From positions 10,057,501 to 10,121,500 of the forward strand of contig CM032228.1 in NCBI GenBank assembly GCA_019009955.1: a stretch of 64,000 nucleotides of DNA, given 5' to 3'. The notes under the pieces were generated by a model that searched no databases, was not told where the DNA came from, and saw only the letters and a list, made by a program, of their open reading frames with translations. Positions 46,601 to 58,546 of the stretch are shown here, one piece after another. The translations under genes and the position numbers were made by a program. Source of the stretch: Riptortus pedestris (lineage: Eukaryota; Arthropoda; Insecta; Hemiptera; Alydidae). Position 1 is the stretch's first letter; each line of letters opens with the position of its first letter.

Positions 46601-49600
46601 AAATTAATTAATCAGCTTTCATGCATATTAATAAAAAATGTAGAGTGAATTGAAGCTGGGCTTTCTCACTGCTCAAGGCATTCTTGAGGCGTTACTCTGA
46701 GGTCTGTAATAATTTTCGTTTCATACTGGCTAGTGAAAGGGATCACTGATCAAGATACTTCATAAAATGCCAACTTTTTCTACTGTATTAGTGCATCTTG
46801 GTCAATGACAATTTAATTAAATTGTTTTGTAATAAATTGAGGTATTTTGTAATAAGGCCATTCATCTTATGTCATATCTGAGAATATGTTGGCGTATGGG
46901 ACGGGGATGTATAGAGAAGAAACTAATCTTCGGAACATACTAGCTTTAATAATACAGTCACAAAACAAACACAAGGGACAAGAAGACTGAGTAGTGAGAG
47001 TGGTCATACAGAACAATTATGATCAAACACACCTGACCAAATATTTATACAATAATTATTTCCCTAACAGAATGTGCTAAACTACATGAGTATATTCTCA
47101 CCTCAAGCTACCATTGCCTAAGGTATTTCTAAGCTCTTTTTCATTTTCAGGATATTCCATCCATCAAAAATGTTTTTATTAGCTTTAATAATCAAAAACA
47201 TGTATTTTTTTTTTCCTTTTCGAGGACATTAAGTGGCCTGGTTTTATGGAAAATGTCTTCCTCTAGATTTTTTGACTACTAGGTGTTGGGGAAGTAATTA
47301 TTGTAGAAATATTTAGTCAGCCGTGATTGCTCTATATGATCCCCACTTCTCAGTCTGTTATGTGTGTCCCTTGCGAATGGTCCCGTGTGTCATTAAAGTT
47401 GATATGACAAAGATCAATTTGTTCTCTATTTAATTATCCAAACCACGTGCACCAACACTAGGTTAAATATTTTTACTATGGTTTTTAAAAGAATGCGGGT
47501 TTGTTGTTTTCTCAAAAATGAAGCAAAATTAGAAAATTACTGGTGTTTGGTTAATGGGGATGCCCTTTCATAACTGTAAATCAACATAAAAGTAATTTTT
47601 CTACTAATGTTGGCCAATATTTTAATATATTCTTCATATTTTCTTGGCAAGGGTCACCAATAAAAACCATTTTTTTGCGTACACTTTATTGATACTGCCC
47701 TACATGTTTCATGGTCTATATACCACCTCTTCGGGGGCTCTCCCTTTTCAAAAAATGATATCATTAATTTAAAAAAAATAAAAACATTAATTTAGCAAAA
47801 CCCTATGATAATTTTTTACGAAGTAGCAATCTGTATTTAGATTTAGTAAATATATATGCAAGTAGGCACTTATTTATACTTTCTCAAGTAAAGAATGTTT
47901 TTCATTGGTGACCCTTGCCAAAAAAATATGAAGAATATATAAAAGTAATTTTAAGTATTAGTTTAAGTATTAAATACATTTTGTATTTTTCTAACTCAGC
48001 TCTCCATAGAGATTCTTCTTTCCTTTGATTTTCTTGCATTGTTTCCCTTAATTTATCAGTAACAGCTGTTTGCTTATTTTTCTGAATCTTCAGCATCTGA
48101 AATGCATTAAAAAACAACATAATAGAATACAATTTATGCACTTATAATTAAATTGAATGTATTATTGGTATATACCTATCAAAGTAAGAAAATATGAATT
48201 ATTTTTCAGAACTTCAAAGTTTTACTGAGCTTTGTTTAATGTTATAAGCACATGCTATTAAGATGTAACTTTTAAAAAAATCTGTCACTGAGTGGTTACA
48301 TAAACTAATCAGATTTCCCTTGCGGTGGAATGATACACAAGTGGCATAATCTCAGTTTCTTTTCTCTACTTTCCCCCTAGTAAGAACCCAGAGTATACTA
48401 GATTTGAAATTATTAATGGAAATATAATAGGAGACTAAGTTACCTCTTCTTCTTTCTGTTTTCTTATTTTTTCAATATTCATTTTCCCATTTGAAATTAT
48501 TTGAATGGCCAAGTTCTCTTCATTTTCTTCCCTTTTTAATTTTTCTTTATAATTTTGAACCTGTTTTAGATTTTCTAATAAAATGTGCCTCACATAAGCT
48601 TTTTTCCTCAAAATCTGTACAAAAATAACAAATATAAAAAAAAAATGTAAGTATATATCCATACATGAAACAGGTTATTTCTCTGCCAGCAGCAATAGGA
48701 AGTCTCATTTACATCTATTTGAGCTGTATATTTGCTTATTCTAATCCTAACCACCCCTAATAAGCTTAGAAAATCTATTGAGTTTTATTACATTTAAATT
48801 TAAATTATTTATTAACCTCCACTTTTTGCAACTAAGGCTAATTGGGTTCTCTACAGGTTACCACCCTTTCCTAGCCAGGGCGGGACTAAGGATTTTATTT
48901 AATGAATTCCGCCACTAAATAAATTCCTATTGCCTAGGCGGGAATCTAATGCGCCATTCTAGGTTTACCATGTGAGTTATTACATTTGAATTAAATATTT
49001 CTAAAGAAATATTAATAACTGTGGCTATCTGATTAAATAAATCCATTACTCATTTTTTAATAGATTTTGGTTTCAATTTCCAGTATATTTTAACTGTTTT
49101 AATTTTTTTTTTATGTTAGAAAATATTTTTAAAATGAATTTTGAAACCTCAGTGAATAGGATGTTATTAGTTAGAACAGTTTTCAACAATTTTTAAAATT
49201 GGCAAATGTGGAACTTATGAAAAAGAAAAAATTCCTTTTACGCCACCCAGCTAATCTGACTCAGACTTCTTTAGGGAAAGAGAAAGATAAGTACAATTAA
49301 ACTACCCTCGACTTTTTTTTTCTTCATTCCAATAAGTAAATTACAAATTAAATTTAGTATAGCATGTTTAAGTCCTTTGGTAGATTTGGCTATTTTACAG
49401 GTTAAAAGTAAATGTATTTTACATATCTGGTAAGGTTATTGCAGTTTTTTTTTGTAAAAATCATTTAAGAGAATCGAAAGCCACGAAAATAATAGAAGAT
49501 TGTTTTTATTAGAAAACTGAACATTCAACTTAACAATAAGACATAATGTTTTGTACGCTTTATTGAGTCATCTATCTTTTTAAATTTATTGACATTTTAA

Positions 49601-50052
49601 AGTACAATTCCAATGTTTAAAATGAATTTAAGTACTTATTAATATAAAATGCAAGAACTTTAATTAAAGTTTGACTATTTTTGTTTCAAGTTAACAAAGG
49701 TAAACCTAATTACTTTCAATTTATGTCAAATACTATATAATGTTAAAACAATGTAAAATATAAAAAATAATTTAACTAAAGTAAACTAAGTCCTAAGTAA
49801 CTATGTATTTTCAAAATAGGAAGACATAAAAACTGTACTATATGTTATATATAACGGATTGATATTTGCAATAATGCAAATTCTTTCAACTCTCAAGTTT
49901 TTGAATTAAGTTCATATTGCATTAACAATTTTTCTTTTCAATTATTTATGATTTTGGGTACCTAATGAATAACTTTGTTTATGAGCCTGATTGTAAAGAA
50001 ACAATTTTCTGAGGTTTGATTTCTTAGAAGGTATTTAATGCCTATCTCTATT

Positions 50053-50104
<52 letters not shown>

Positions 50105-53100
50105 CACAGCTTTTATTTATTTTTATGTAATTCTTATCTTTATCCAACCATAAATGTTAGTATTTTTTTGAAATTAAGTGTCGTGAATTTGGCAGAAAAA
50201 TATTAATGAAAGGCTTTCGAGTTTATATTTATAGATTCACTATAATTGAAATTAATACAACATATTACTTCATTCTTTTCATTTTCCTTAGTTAACTGCA
50301 GATGCTTTTCAATTTTTCTCATATTTTCTTTTTCTTCAATTTTTTGTCTTTCCCTTTCTTGTCTCTTTCTTTCTTCAGCTTCTCTCAACCTGCATTAATA
50401 TATGAATATGAATTATTCTTTAGTAATAAGAAAACAAATAATTAAATAATAGATTTTATGTTATAAAAACCTTTAAGCATCTCAATCGCATTTTTAGCAA
50501 ATTCCCCTTGGCACAATTTTTAAACAAATTTTCTTTTGATCCTACCTGGGAAATTTAATTTCTGAGATTTGAGGGTTTATATTCTTAACACAAATTTGTA
50601 GAAATGGCAATTATCTTCAGATTTACAAGTTCTGAATTTGAATATTTAAATCGACTAAGAATTTAAATAGCTGATCCCAGAAGTAATAAGTTTCATTTAA
50701 CTTATTATTTCTGGAAATATTATACTCATTCAACTCTTTGAAGAATTAATACAGATGTAAACAATTGACAAAATCAATCGCAGAAAGAGTAATAACTGGT
50801 AGAAAATATTTGGATATTTTTTTTTTCTGATTCTTATCTATATAATTAAAAGAAAACTACACGGCCTCATTAGCCTGTTTGAAACAGCAGCCGTAGCTAG
50901 TAATAATATTAAAGAAAGAGTTATTATTGTTTGTATTACATAGTTTTTCAATAACCAAAGAAACTTACATTTCTTTAGATCCTATTTTGAGAGCCTTCTT
51001 TTTCTCAAACCTTTTCTGTTTCATTTCTTCTTGTTCTTGTTTGTATCTTTCAACTTCATTTAATATTCGTTCTGCATACTTCGCTTCAATATCACTGTCA
51101 ATTTTTTTCAGTTTTTCATTGAATTCCATCTGAGCTAGCCTTTCAGCTTCTGTCTGATAAAAATTAATAATCAGTTAGAAGTGATTCTTTTATTTTTTTA
51201 TTTTTTAAAATTTTTTTGATAAAGGAATATTAAACAATTCTTGTTCTATACATTTTCTAACCTGAAAATTAAAGGAGCTATTCAAATTTCTCCATTTTCA
51301 GCCTTAATCAAATCATGTGTTCATAAAATGTTCACAAAAACTACTGAATCCCTAAACATCTCATCCCCAGCTAAAATTTCAAGACAGATTCACATAGCAT
51401 TCTTATTACTGAAGGAAAAGAGATTTGAATGCCATAACAGTATCATGTCATTCCAATACTTGGGTGGGGGGGGGTTTGCTGCTCATGTGTGATGTACTTA
51501 CAGAAAAGATGAAAGATGAGGATTGAAGATTTCATTTTCATGTATTTTTATTTTATTTTGTTTTTTAAAATTAAATAGAGATTTACTTAAAAAAAATATT
51601 AAATAAATGTATTGCTTTCTTAACAGAGAACATTGAAAATGTTTATGGCATATCCAATATATATAATTTACATTTTGAGTTTAATATAGTTTTGCCTGTC
51701 TATAAAAGTAAAGATATGGTTTTTACTAAGTCAAATCTCTCTTATCTTTGAAATAAATCCAACACAAATTTTTATAGCAGAAATACAAAATAAAAAATGA
51801 GCACTTTTTTAAAAATTTGTATCACTATGAATGCAAAGCTTTAACATGCATAAATTATTTACTGGGGCTCAGGTTAGCTATGTGAGTTAAAGCGCTGACC
51901 TCAACCTCACATGATAAACCTAGAGTTTGATTCACGCTGGAGCGAAGGAATGTATTTAGTGATGGAATAAATTATTTATTTATTTAAATTATTTATTGGT
52001 AATTTCAATTATCTCATGTTTGTCCCTAAAGAAATTAAAAATATTTATTAACCAGTTTAGAATGCTTAAAGCTGTTTTTTTAATTATAAATTATTTTCTT
52101 AGGATTACCTCATGAAATGTTTGTGTCTTCAGTATATGTTTTTTATTAAGTAAGTTCACTGAATTTGGCTTATTTTAAGAAAATAAAATAAACATATAAA
52201 TAGGTAATAAACATATAAAGAGTATATTCTCTTTTTAAAAACCTGAGATGTCCGCAGGGCACTATGAAGAGATTTACAGGCGTCTTGTTCAAAAAAGAGA
52301 GCTTTTCTGGTTTTCTCCCTAAGCTTATTCATCTCCCTCTCACTCTCTTTCCTTAGTGCTTTACATCTCTCTTGTTTATACGTTTGTTCTTTTAATAGTT
52401 GTTCAGTTCTATTTTCATATCTTTTTTTCCTTATGTTCTAAAAAGTGAAATACATACTAGTTAAATTTATTTCCTAAATAAAAAAAAATATGTTTCTATT
52501 TTTGATTAATTAAAAAAGTTTTGAGAATATTGATGATTAAATAATTCAAATTCAAAAACGTCATTTATTTTTTATTACATGTCCCTCAGTTTCTAATCTG
52601 GGATTCTTGAAATCTGGTCTTCTAGGCTTGCTTGTCTTTAAGTTTTCATTTATAATCAATGAATAAATATCTCTTGAAGACTCTTCATGTTTTTGCTCCA
52701 CCATTGTACCTGACATCATTTGATAGAAAAATTGTGTAGAGAAGCAATTTAAAAATATGTATAGTAATTATATGAAGTCATATATTTGTGATATTTAGGA
52801 TGGTTTTCTAGTATATTTAAACACTGGTTTCTACGGATTCAAGAGAATATTTGGACGTAATGACCGAGGAGAAACCAATTCCAGGAGACAAAGGAAAAGA
52901 AAAAGTACTGTGAAATGTCTTGTTGGAAAAGAGCTCATTGTTTCACGTATGGAGGAAGAAACAATACTTCACATTTTGAATTGTAAAACCTCATTTGAAA
53001 TGTGGAGTAATATTTTGTCAATATTCGAACAAAAATCGTACTTCAGTGAATATGCTCCATAAAAAGTGGTTCAACATTAATGGTGTCACCATGCATATAT

Positions 53101-54671
53101 CGTCCATCATTGATAAAGTTACCAAGCTGAAGACTTACGGTGAAGACGTTTCGGTTCTATGTATAATGACACAAATATTGGTGTCACTTCCAAGGGAACT
53201 TAAACACTTTCATCCCGGGCATCTGTTGATTCTAAGCGGCAGACAATAAATGAATTAACTCAAGGCCGATTATAGAAGAAAGCAGATTAATAAGTACAAG
53301 CTCCTCTCCAGGTAACAAAGCTTTTGTTGCATTTAATAAAAATTGTAATATTTCTTAGAAAGAGGGATATGGGTTACAGTGATAAAAATAAAGTTGATAA
53401 TAATAAAAAGCAATTTGTCTGTAATCTTTCCATAAGTCAGGTAATTTCAAAAGGTTATAGTTTCTTACTTAAGAACAAGATGAAAAACTGTATAAAGAAA
53501 TCAAAATCTGTGTTTAGGAATATTGGTTTCTAATGTCTTAGGCCCCAGGGAATGTCATGTGAGTGAGCACTTGTCTCCCTCTAAATATCCCACAACAGGC
53601 CGTAGCCCTCATGGTTTTTGAATAAAAGGTTATTGTTTTCAATAAACCTCAAAGAAAACAGTATTTGAATCTACCAAGAAAAGCTTTTAGAGAAGGTGGA
53701 AGTATTGATAGAAAATTTGAGATAACTTGAATACCATTAATGTAAATTTCTTGGTGCACTTTCTCGAACAGTTTAAGCAAAATTTGTAAAAACATAGTCT
53801 CATGGAGTCTGATTGCAAAAACTAGAATGGTTATCTTAAGGATAGACCATACAATTTTTCCAAACTAAAGTAAATTAGGCTAAAATACTAATTCCAAATG
53901 AAGTTAGGTTCTTATATCGAATGACTCCTCTTAGACAAGAGACAAGACAAACACCCTCAAAGATTCAGAATGTACTAATGTGGGTGTAAAAACAATACCT
54001 TATTTTTCTGTTCTATCCTGTCCTGACCTTATTTGGGGGTGTGTAGGATCAATAATCTTTTTCAATTACTTTTTATGTAACGTAATATCACAAACAAAAT
54101 AGTTAATGAATAAAATAATTTCAGTTTTTATTAACCATATTATTAAGTACCATTTTTTAGGAATTTCATAAAATTTGTTATATTAATAGTTTATTCTTAA
54201 TTATTGAATATTTATATTTTTGAATTATTAGCTAACTGTATCTGGGTAATTAGGAATATACAATTTTCACTGAAATAAAACTTACTGTAGAGTAGTTTCA
54301 GATAACATTCAAAATTGTAGCAAATATAGAGTCCATTAGCTGCTGAGAAGCTTGAACTTTGATTGGTGTGTAAAAAATATGATTAAACTGGGTTCAAGAT
54401 TACTGGATTGACTTACATCATAAGTGTTTTCCCAGCTAGATGCCATCTTTTTTGATAGAAATTTCCTTTGCTCAATATCCCTAGCTTTTTGTAGTGTTTC
54501 ATCAGCGACTTCCTTGCAACTGCTAGCAGAACTATACAGGTTTTCCCATTGGCAATGGCTGAACACTAGAGCAGACACAGCATTACCACTGGTGTTATCA
54601 CGTACATTTACAAATGCCATGGCCTTAACTTTTAATTGAATCAACTCATCTTTTTGATTTCTAGAAACCAT
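43697..54671 (-). CDS. CFAP210/CCDC173-like axonemal coiled-coil protein (TPH family), 3' end unresolved
   Basis: Eight exons (minus strand): 54671-54417, 52437-52243, 51153-50969, 50389-50269, 48614-48444, 48096-47978, 45308-45065, 43870-43697; 488 codons, every junction in phase. Almost the whole product is charged alpha-helix (E-E-R-K-R-Q-E-R-E-R-Q-K-I), as in trichohyalin-plectin-homology proteins. Landmarks of CFAP210 are the W-E-N-T-Y ... I-R-K-K-R junction (residues 80-91), C-K-S-L-H-S-A-L-R-T (139-148), and near the end E-F-L-K-Y-A-E-T-V ... R-P-L-Y-P-I-D-A-A. The family forms filaments inside axonemal doublet microtubules; in insects that means sperm flagella and chordotonal cilia. 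ATG at 54671 has an in-frame TGA directly upstream. The donor of exon 2 (CAG|GTTTTT) is poor. CFAP210 has about 60 more residues; candidates are 43443-43496 and 42083-42278. CFAP45 or CFAP53 are less likely alternatives. Confidence 0.83.
44100..44480 (-). mobile_element. HINE-like fragment in CFAP210-like intron 7
   Basis: Minus-orientation body with ATGAGTAGGAGTGGGGGTTTAC at about 44249 and the CAATTTTTCGATCC block at 44377. Both termini are missing. Confidence 0.6.
45309..47629. other. CFAP210-like intron 6, long and unassigned
   Basis: 2.7-kb intron including the palindromic part described separately. The stretch 45850-47120 is less AT-rich and may be a decayed retroelement, but no motif was firm enough to name. 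No extra exon with coiled-coil composition was found. Confidence 0.4.
47630..47945. repeat. Inverted repeat next to CFAP210-like exon 6
   Basis: TCTTGGCAAGGGTCACCAAT at about 47641-47660, with its flanks, reappears inverted as ATTGGTGACCCTTGCCAA at about 47905-47922. Arms extend through TTCATATTTT/AAATATGAAGAATAT. Between them, CCTCTTCGGGGGCTC (about 47727-47741) resembles the end of a Penelope-like element. Probably the terminal repeats of such an element in inverted orientation. Confidence 0.55.
48285..48385 (-). mobile_element. Diverged HINE hairpin-end fragment
   Basis: TCTGTCACTGAGTGGTTACA ... AATCAGATTTCCC matches the hairpin end of the family, and the following sequence matches the second subfamily (compare 20160 and 32050). 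It lies in the intron just downstream (on the gene) of the exon ending at 48444. Confidence 0.5.
48801..48976 (-). repeat. SINE, 5'-truncated, 16-bp target duplication
   Basis: Same family as 40946, without the A-box head. TTATTACATTTAAATT (48785-48800) and TTATTACATTTGAATT (48977-48992) are the duplications, one mismatch apart. It sits in CFAP210-like intron 4. Confidence 0.82.
48993..50268. other. CFAP210-like intron 4, unassigned
   Basis: AT-rich, with (AT)n at about 50055-50096. No exon recognised. Confidence 0.5.
51863..51990 (+). repeat. SINE, internally deleted copy
   Basis: GGGGCTCAGGTTAGCTATG head and a B-box-like GAGTTTGATTC. The body is cut after GTATTTAGTGATGGAAT and goes straight into a TTATT-rich tail. 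It lies in CFAP210-like intron 2. Confidence 0.65.
52561..52704 (-). CDS. Small ORF (47 aa) in CFAP210-like intron 1, unidentified
   Basis: ATG at 52704 to TGA at 52561. The product is basic (M-V-E-Q-K-H-E-E-S-S-R-D-I-Y ... K-P-R-R-P-D-F-K-N-P-R) with composition unlike the AT-rich surroundings, and AATAAA overlaps the stop region. It sits between exons 1 and 2 on the same strand. It could be a small nested gene, an alternative exon or part of the neighbouring Copia relic. No family recognised. Confidence 0.25.
   Translation of the reverse strand: MVEQKHEESSRDIYSLIINENLKTSKPRRPDFKNPRLETEGHVIKNK
52790..53330 (+). pseudogene. Copia-type retrotransposon Gag remnant
   Basis: Plus-strand translation in shifting frames gives a Copia Gag (UBN2 family) core: C-L-V-G-K-E-L-I-V, then C-K-T-S-F-E-M-W-S-N-I-L-S-I-F-E-Q-K-S, M-L-H-K-K-W-F-N-I, a V-L-C-I-M-T-Q-I-L-V-S-L-P segment, H-F-H, and T-I-N-E-L-T-Q-G-R-L. 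At least two frameshifts (near 53030 and 53245) break it. No LTRs were located. It lies in intron 1 of the CFAP210-like gene, antisense to it. Confidence 0.78.
53540..54416. other. CFAP210-like intron 1, remainder
   Basis: AT-rich. It may contain further decayed Copia sequence after the gag remnant. No exon seen. Confidence 0.4.
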
Positions 54672-54682
54672 TCAACAAACAT

Positions 54683-54789
54683 GTAGTGTCATAGCAACTG
54701 ATCTGGAACAGAGTTAAGAACACCTCTGCATGACTGAAGCAGACTTTTGCTTTCTCTAATAATATCTCATTTTGTCTGTGTAGTAAACA
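54683..54789 (-). promoter_or_regulatory. Possible RFX/forkhead-like motifs upstream of the CFAP210-like ATG
   Basis: Twelve bases upstream of the ATG the minus strand reads GTTGCTATGACACTAC, a weak X-box (RFX) resemblance. TGTTTAC, a forkhead core, lies about 112-118 bases upstream. In Drosophila, RFX and Fd3F drive chordotonal ciliary genes. Such short motifs occur by chance in AT-rich DNA, so this is suggestive only. Confidence 0.2.
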
Positions 54790-54799
54790 CTACACTTAA

Positions 54800-56953
54800 A
54801 AGATTCAAGAAAATAAACAATAGTAATGATAAAAAAAAAAAAAAAAAACTTTATTTATTTCATTCTCTATTTCAAGAAAAATTACAAAACATTAATAAAA
54901 ATTATTAATTAACTTAACCAACATTTAAAAAGTAAAAATTTAAATAAATTAATATGCAATAATATTTTAAAAGGAAAACAGTAAATTTCAATAGTAATTT
55001 AATAATAATTAAAACAGTATATACAGTTTAAATGGTGTTCCAGATTTCTTTCTTAAAGGTTTAAAGTAATTTTTTTTTTTTAGCCACAAATCTATCAGTT
55101 TATATAATTAACTACATATGTAAAAAAGTAGCCCAAAACTAAAAAAAAATCAACCATTTTGCCTTAATTGTATTTTATATAAATCTTCAGGATTAAGATT
55201 CATGCCTTGTTTGAATTAAAACATAATTCATATTCTTTGTTTCCAATTAAACAATTGAAGAGTAATAATTAAAAATAGTTTTAGTTATTCTTAAAATAAA
55301 TTAAATCATTTAAGCTATTCAACACACACACACACACACACTCTTCTTGTTCCATTTTATGTTCAATACAAAAGTGTTTGTTATCTGTTGGATAAATGGT
55401 TGATGATACTCGTATTTGGTGGTTTAGGGCTTTAATTTTTCTTTTATTGGGTGTAATACTGTTTGGACAGCCTGTTGTAATCATTTTTTCTATAAGTCCT
55501 AGCAACTGCAGTCAATCCATTCTTAAGGGGAAAGGATAACAGTTGTGCCTTAACATTCATTAGTTCATTTCTAATTTATCTGCCCTGTTCTTTGACTGTG
55601 TCTGTTTTCAGTTTCCTCCTGCTTGGCAAAGATTTTCTGTTTGTCAATGTTTAAGTTTTGTTGATCAAGGACTGATTTATGTTTATGTTGGCTGCCATAC
55701 ATCATGATTAATCTGATGAGTGTTTTATAAATCACCAGCAAATCTTTTGTGAATAAACTATTGAAAAATATAGCGTTAATCACGAAATCCCTTTATGTTT
55801 TCTTGCGACCAATATAAATTTCTGCATTGCTCCTAATTTGCAAGCTATTGAGAAACTTTAATGGTTTACTAGTAGGAAACATATGCTCTGACTAAATAAC
55901 AAAATATATCATCAAGTTGCCATGAAATATCCTTCCTATTTTTAATTCTGCCCAATAATTATTAAGCTGGGTGAAAAAGTTAAAACAACCACTATTGTGT
56001 ATTTATGTTTATTATAGTATTGATTAAATAATAAGAATAATTTAAATTCATTTTTGAATATAATAATTGATGTTCATATTTTACTTCTTTCTCTCCCTAG
56101 GAGACTTTTTTTTTGTAATGACAGAGAAGTTTATGGGTGGTGTTCCCTTTATTACTATTAGGAAGTATTCATGTATTTTATTCCTTGCTAAAGGCTTTCA
56201 GAAATTCATATATTATTGGAGTTGTATTTTTCAAATAAACAGAGAATCGTGAAACAATTTGAAACCATTGTAGCAATTTAGTTGTTCTGGAAGATGTACT
56301 AGGATTAGAGGGACAAAAAGAAGAAGAGAGTTGAGTAATGAATATGGTGTGGAGAAGTGGTGTGCTGTCCCAGATTAGCTAGATGGGACCTTGCTCGAAT
56401 TGGTCAATGTCTTGGAAAGGCAATCTCTCTTTTTTACCACCAAATAACTTAGCCCAACACTTTTCCGTAAGAAATAATTTTAACGTGTTTCTTTCAATCT
56501 TCATAAAAGGAATTGAGATTGATTTGTTGACACACTCAAAAACTAAATGGAGTAAATATTTTCTTTCTCATATCCTAAAACAATGGCATGGATTTGATGA
56601 AACTGACTGGATAAATATATTAAATTTGTTTTTTTAAAGTAATTTTTCTTTCTGGAATCCTAGACAAATCATATTTGTATTCACACTTTAAAGTTATCTT
56701 TGTCATAATAACACATCTTTTTTTACTGAGCAATATTAATACAAATATAATGTATGAAAGTTTATTAAAAAAAGTCATTATGATAGTTAAATATAGTAAG
56801 TACTAATAACTTTAGAGTTCCATAGCTTTTAAAGGGCAGAGTTTTGCTTAATAGCTGTTAAGTCTTTTGATGGTCACTGCCAAGTAAGTGGCATTTGTGA
56901 GATACGTTTGCTATATCTTTACTGAAGTAGCTGGTCACAGAATTATAATATGA
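54800..56953. other. Intergenic upstream of the CFAP210-like gene
   Basis: AT-rich. (CA)n at 55320-55340. An 84-codon plus-strand frame at 56383-56637 has no recognisable domain. No gene supported. Confidence 0.45.
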
Positions 56954-58546
56954 CTAGCTCAGATACCCGGCTTCGCCCGGGAATTCATTTGAGGCTGAAT
57001 GTTGATGATATTTTTTTGGCAAGGCTTGACTTTGCACAATATTTTGACATTTACCCGTCCCAGTGTTATACGGGTTAATACCCGTCGTTTCTGTGGATTT
57101 GTTAATAATACAATTATTTTTTTATGTAAGACTTCACTGTCCTCCATATTGTCATATTTCCCGTTTCCAGTGCATTGTGCATAGATTTGAATGATTAAGG
57201 ACAAAATATTAACAAAATTAATTTTTCCAGGTGCTGTAGCTGGTAGTTCATATTGAAAAGAATTGTTGTGCAAATTTCTCTAAATAACAAAATAAACAAC
57301 TTTTTTTTTATGTGCATATTTGCCGAAACCCCAATAAGAAACGTAATATCACTATTATTAATTTCAGGCCTCCCTTATAACCCCCACTCCTCCCCGTCCC
57401 TAGAAATGTTGGTATGGCTTGTTATAATGAAAGCGTTAGTGCTAATACATATACCGAGTTATATTTATTTCGGTTGGGTATTTTGTCCCAAATAAAATTG
57501 ATCACTTCCGCTATAGGTTTTAGCGTATATCTCGCTTATAATTCGGTGTACGAAAAAAGTGTATATAAAAAAAGTTACTCTAAATAACAAAATAAACAAC
57601 TTTTGTTATGTTCCTATTTGCCGAAAAACGAATAGAAAACGAAATACTGCTATTTTTAAATTCAGGCCTCCCTTATAACCCCCACTCCTCCCCGTCCCTA
57701 GAAATGTTAGTATGGCTTGTTATAATGAAAGCGTTAGTGCTAATACATATACCGAGTTATATTTATTTCGGTTGGGTATTTTGTCCCAAATAAAATTGAT
57801 CACTTCCGCTATAGGTTTTAGCGTATATCTCGCTTATAATTCGGTGTACGAAAAAAGTGTATATAAAAAAAGTTACTCTAAATAACAAAATAAACAACTT
57901 TTGTTATGTTCATATTTGTCAAAAACCCAATAGGAAACGAAATATCGCTATTTTTAATTTCTGGCTTCCCTTATAACCCCCACTCCTGCCCGTCCCTAGA
58001 AATGTTAGTATGGCTTATTATGAGGAAGTCGTTAATACTAATTCACATACCGAGTTTGGTTTAGTTCGGTTGAGTCTTTTGTGCCAAGTAAAATATTGGA
58101 CTTCCGCTATAACTCATTTATACGTATACGGCAAAAGTGCATATAACAAAAGTTACTCTAAATTACAAAATAAACTACTTTTGTTATGGGCATATTTGCT
58201 GAAAAAGCAATAGGAAACGAAATATCGCTATTTTTAATTTCAGGCCTCCCTTATAACCCCCACTCCTGTTTGTCTCAGAGGATATTAATATAGCCTAAAG
58301 TCTAAGTTGGGTTAGTTGTAATATACATACCAAGTTTCATAAAATTCGGTTCAGCCGTTTATGCGTGAAAAGGTAACAAACAAACAAATAAACAAACAAA
58401 CAAACAAACAAACAAACAAACAAACAAACACGAAAGAAACAAAATGCAGTTATGGTGTCTATGACATGTGAAACGAAAAGTTATCGTGAAATTTCGCGAA
58501 AAAAATCAATGTACAGACAGAGGTTACAATTTTATATATATATAGA
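56954..58546 (-). mobile_element. Helitron, non-autonomous, with internal ~300-bp tandem repeats
   Basis: On the minus strand it begins A|TCTATATATATATAAAATTG (58546) and ends with hairpin CCCGGGCGAAGCCGGG, then TATCTGAGCTAG|T (56954). This gives the canonical A/T insertion context and no duplication. Length is 1593 bp. The interior is mostly a tandem array, plus an (AAAC)n run at about 58378-58432 near the 5' end. No helicase frame. Confidence 0.87.
57270..58290. repeat. Tandem array, unit about 280-300 bp, 3.5 copies
   Basis: TAAATAACAAAATAAAC recurs at 57281, 57581, 57879 and (variant) 58159. The unit also contains GGCCTCCCTTATAACCCCCA and GTCCCTAGAAATGTTAGTAT. The first two units (57281-57878) are almost identical over long stretches, so expansion was recent. 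The same block exists as a single copy in other Helitrons of the window (for example near 12952 and 17800). Confidence 0.88.

Noticed and set aside
54683..54698. X-box (RFX site) upstream of the CFAP210-like start
   Set aside because: Only about two thirds of the 14-base consensus matches and the second half-site is broken. Kept as a low-confidence feature, not as a finding.
56383..56637. 84-codon plus-strand frame
   Set aside because: Not recognisable, no promoter or splice context, AT-biased composition.
57270..58290. Tandem repeats considered as a CRISPR-like array or a host satellite
   Set aside because: Units are ~300 bp without unique spacers and are enclosed by Helitron ends.
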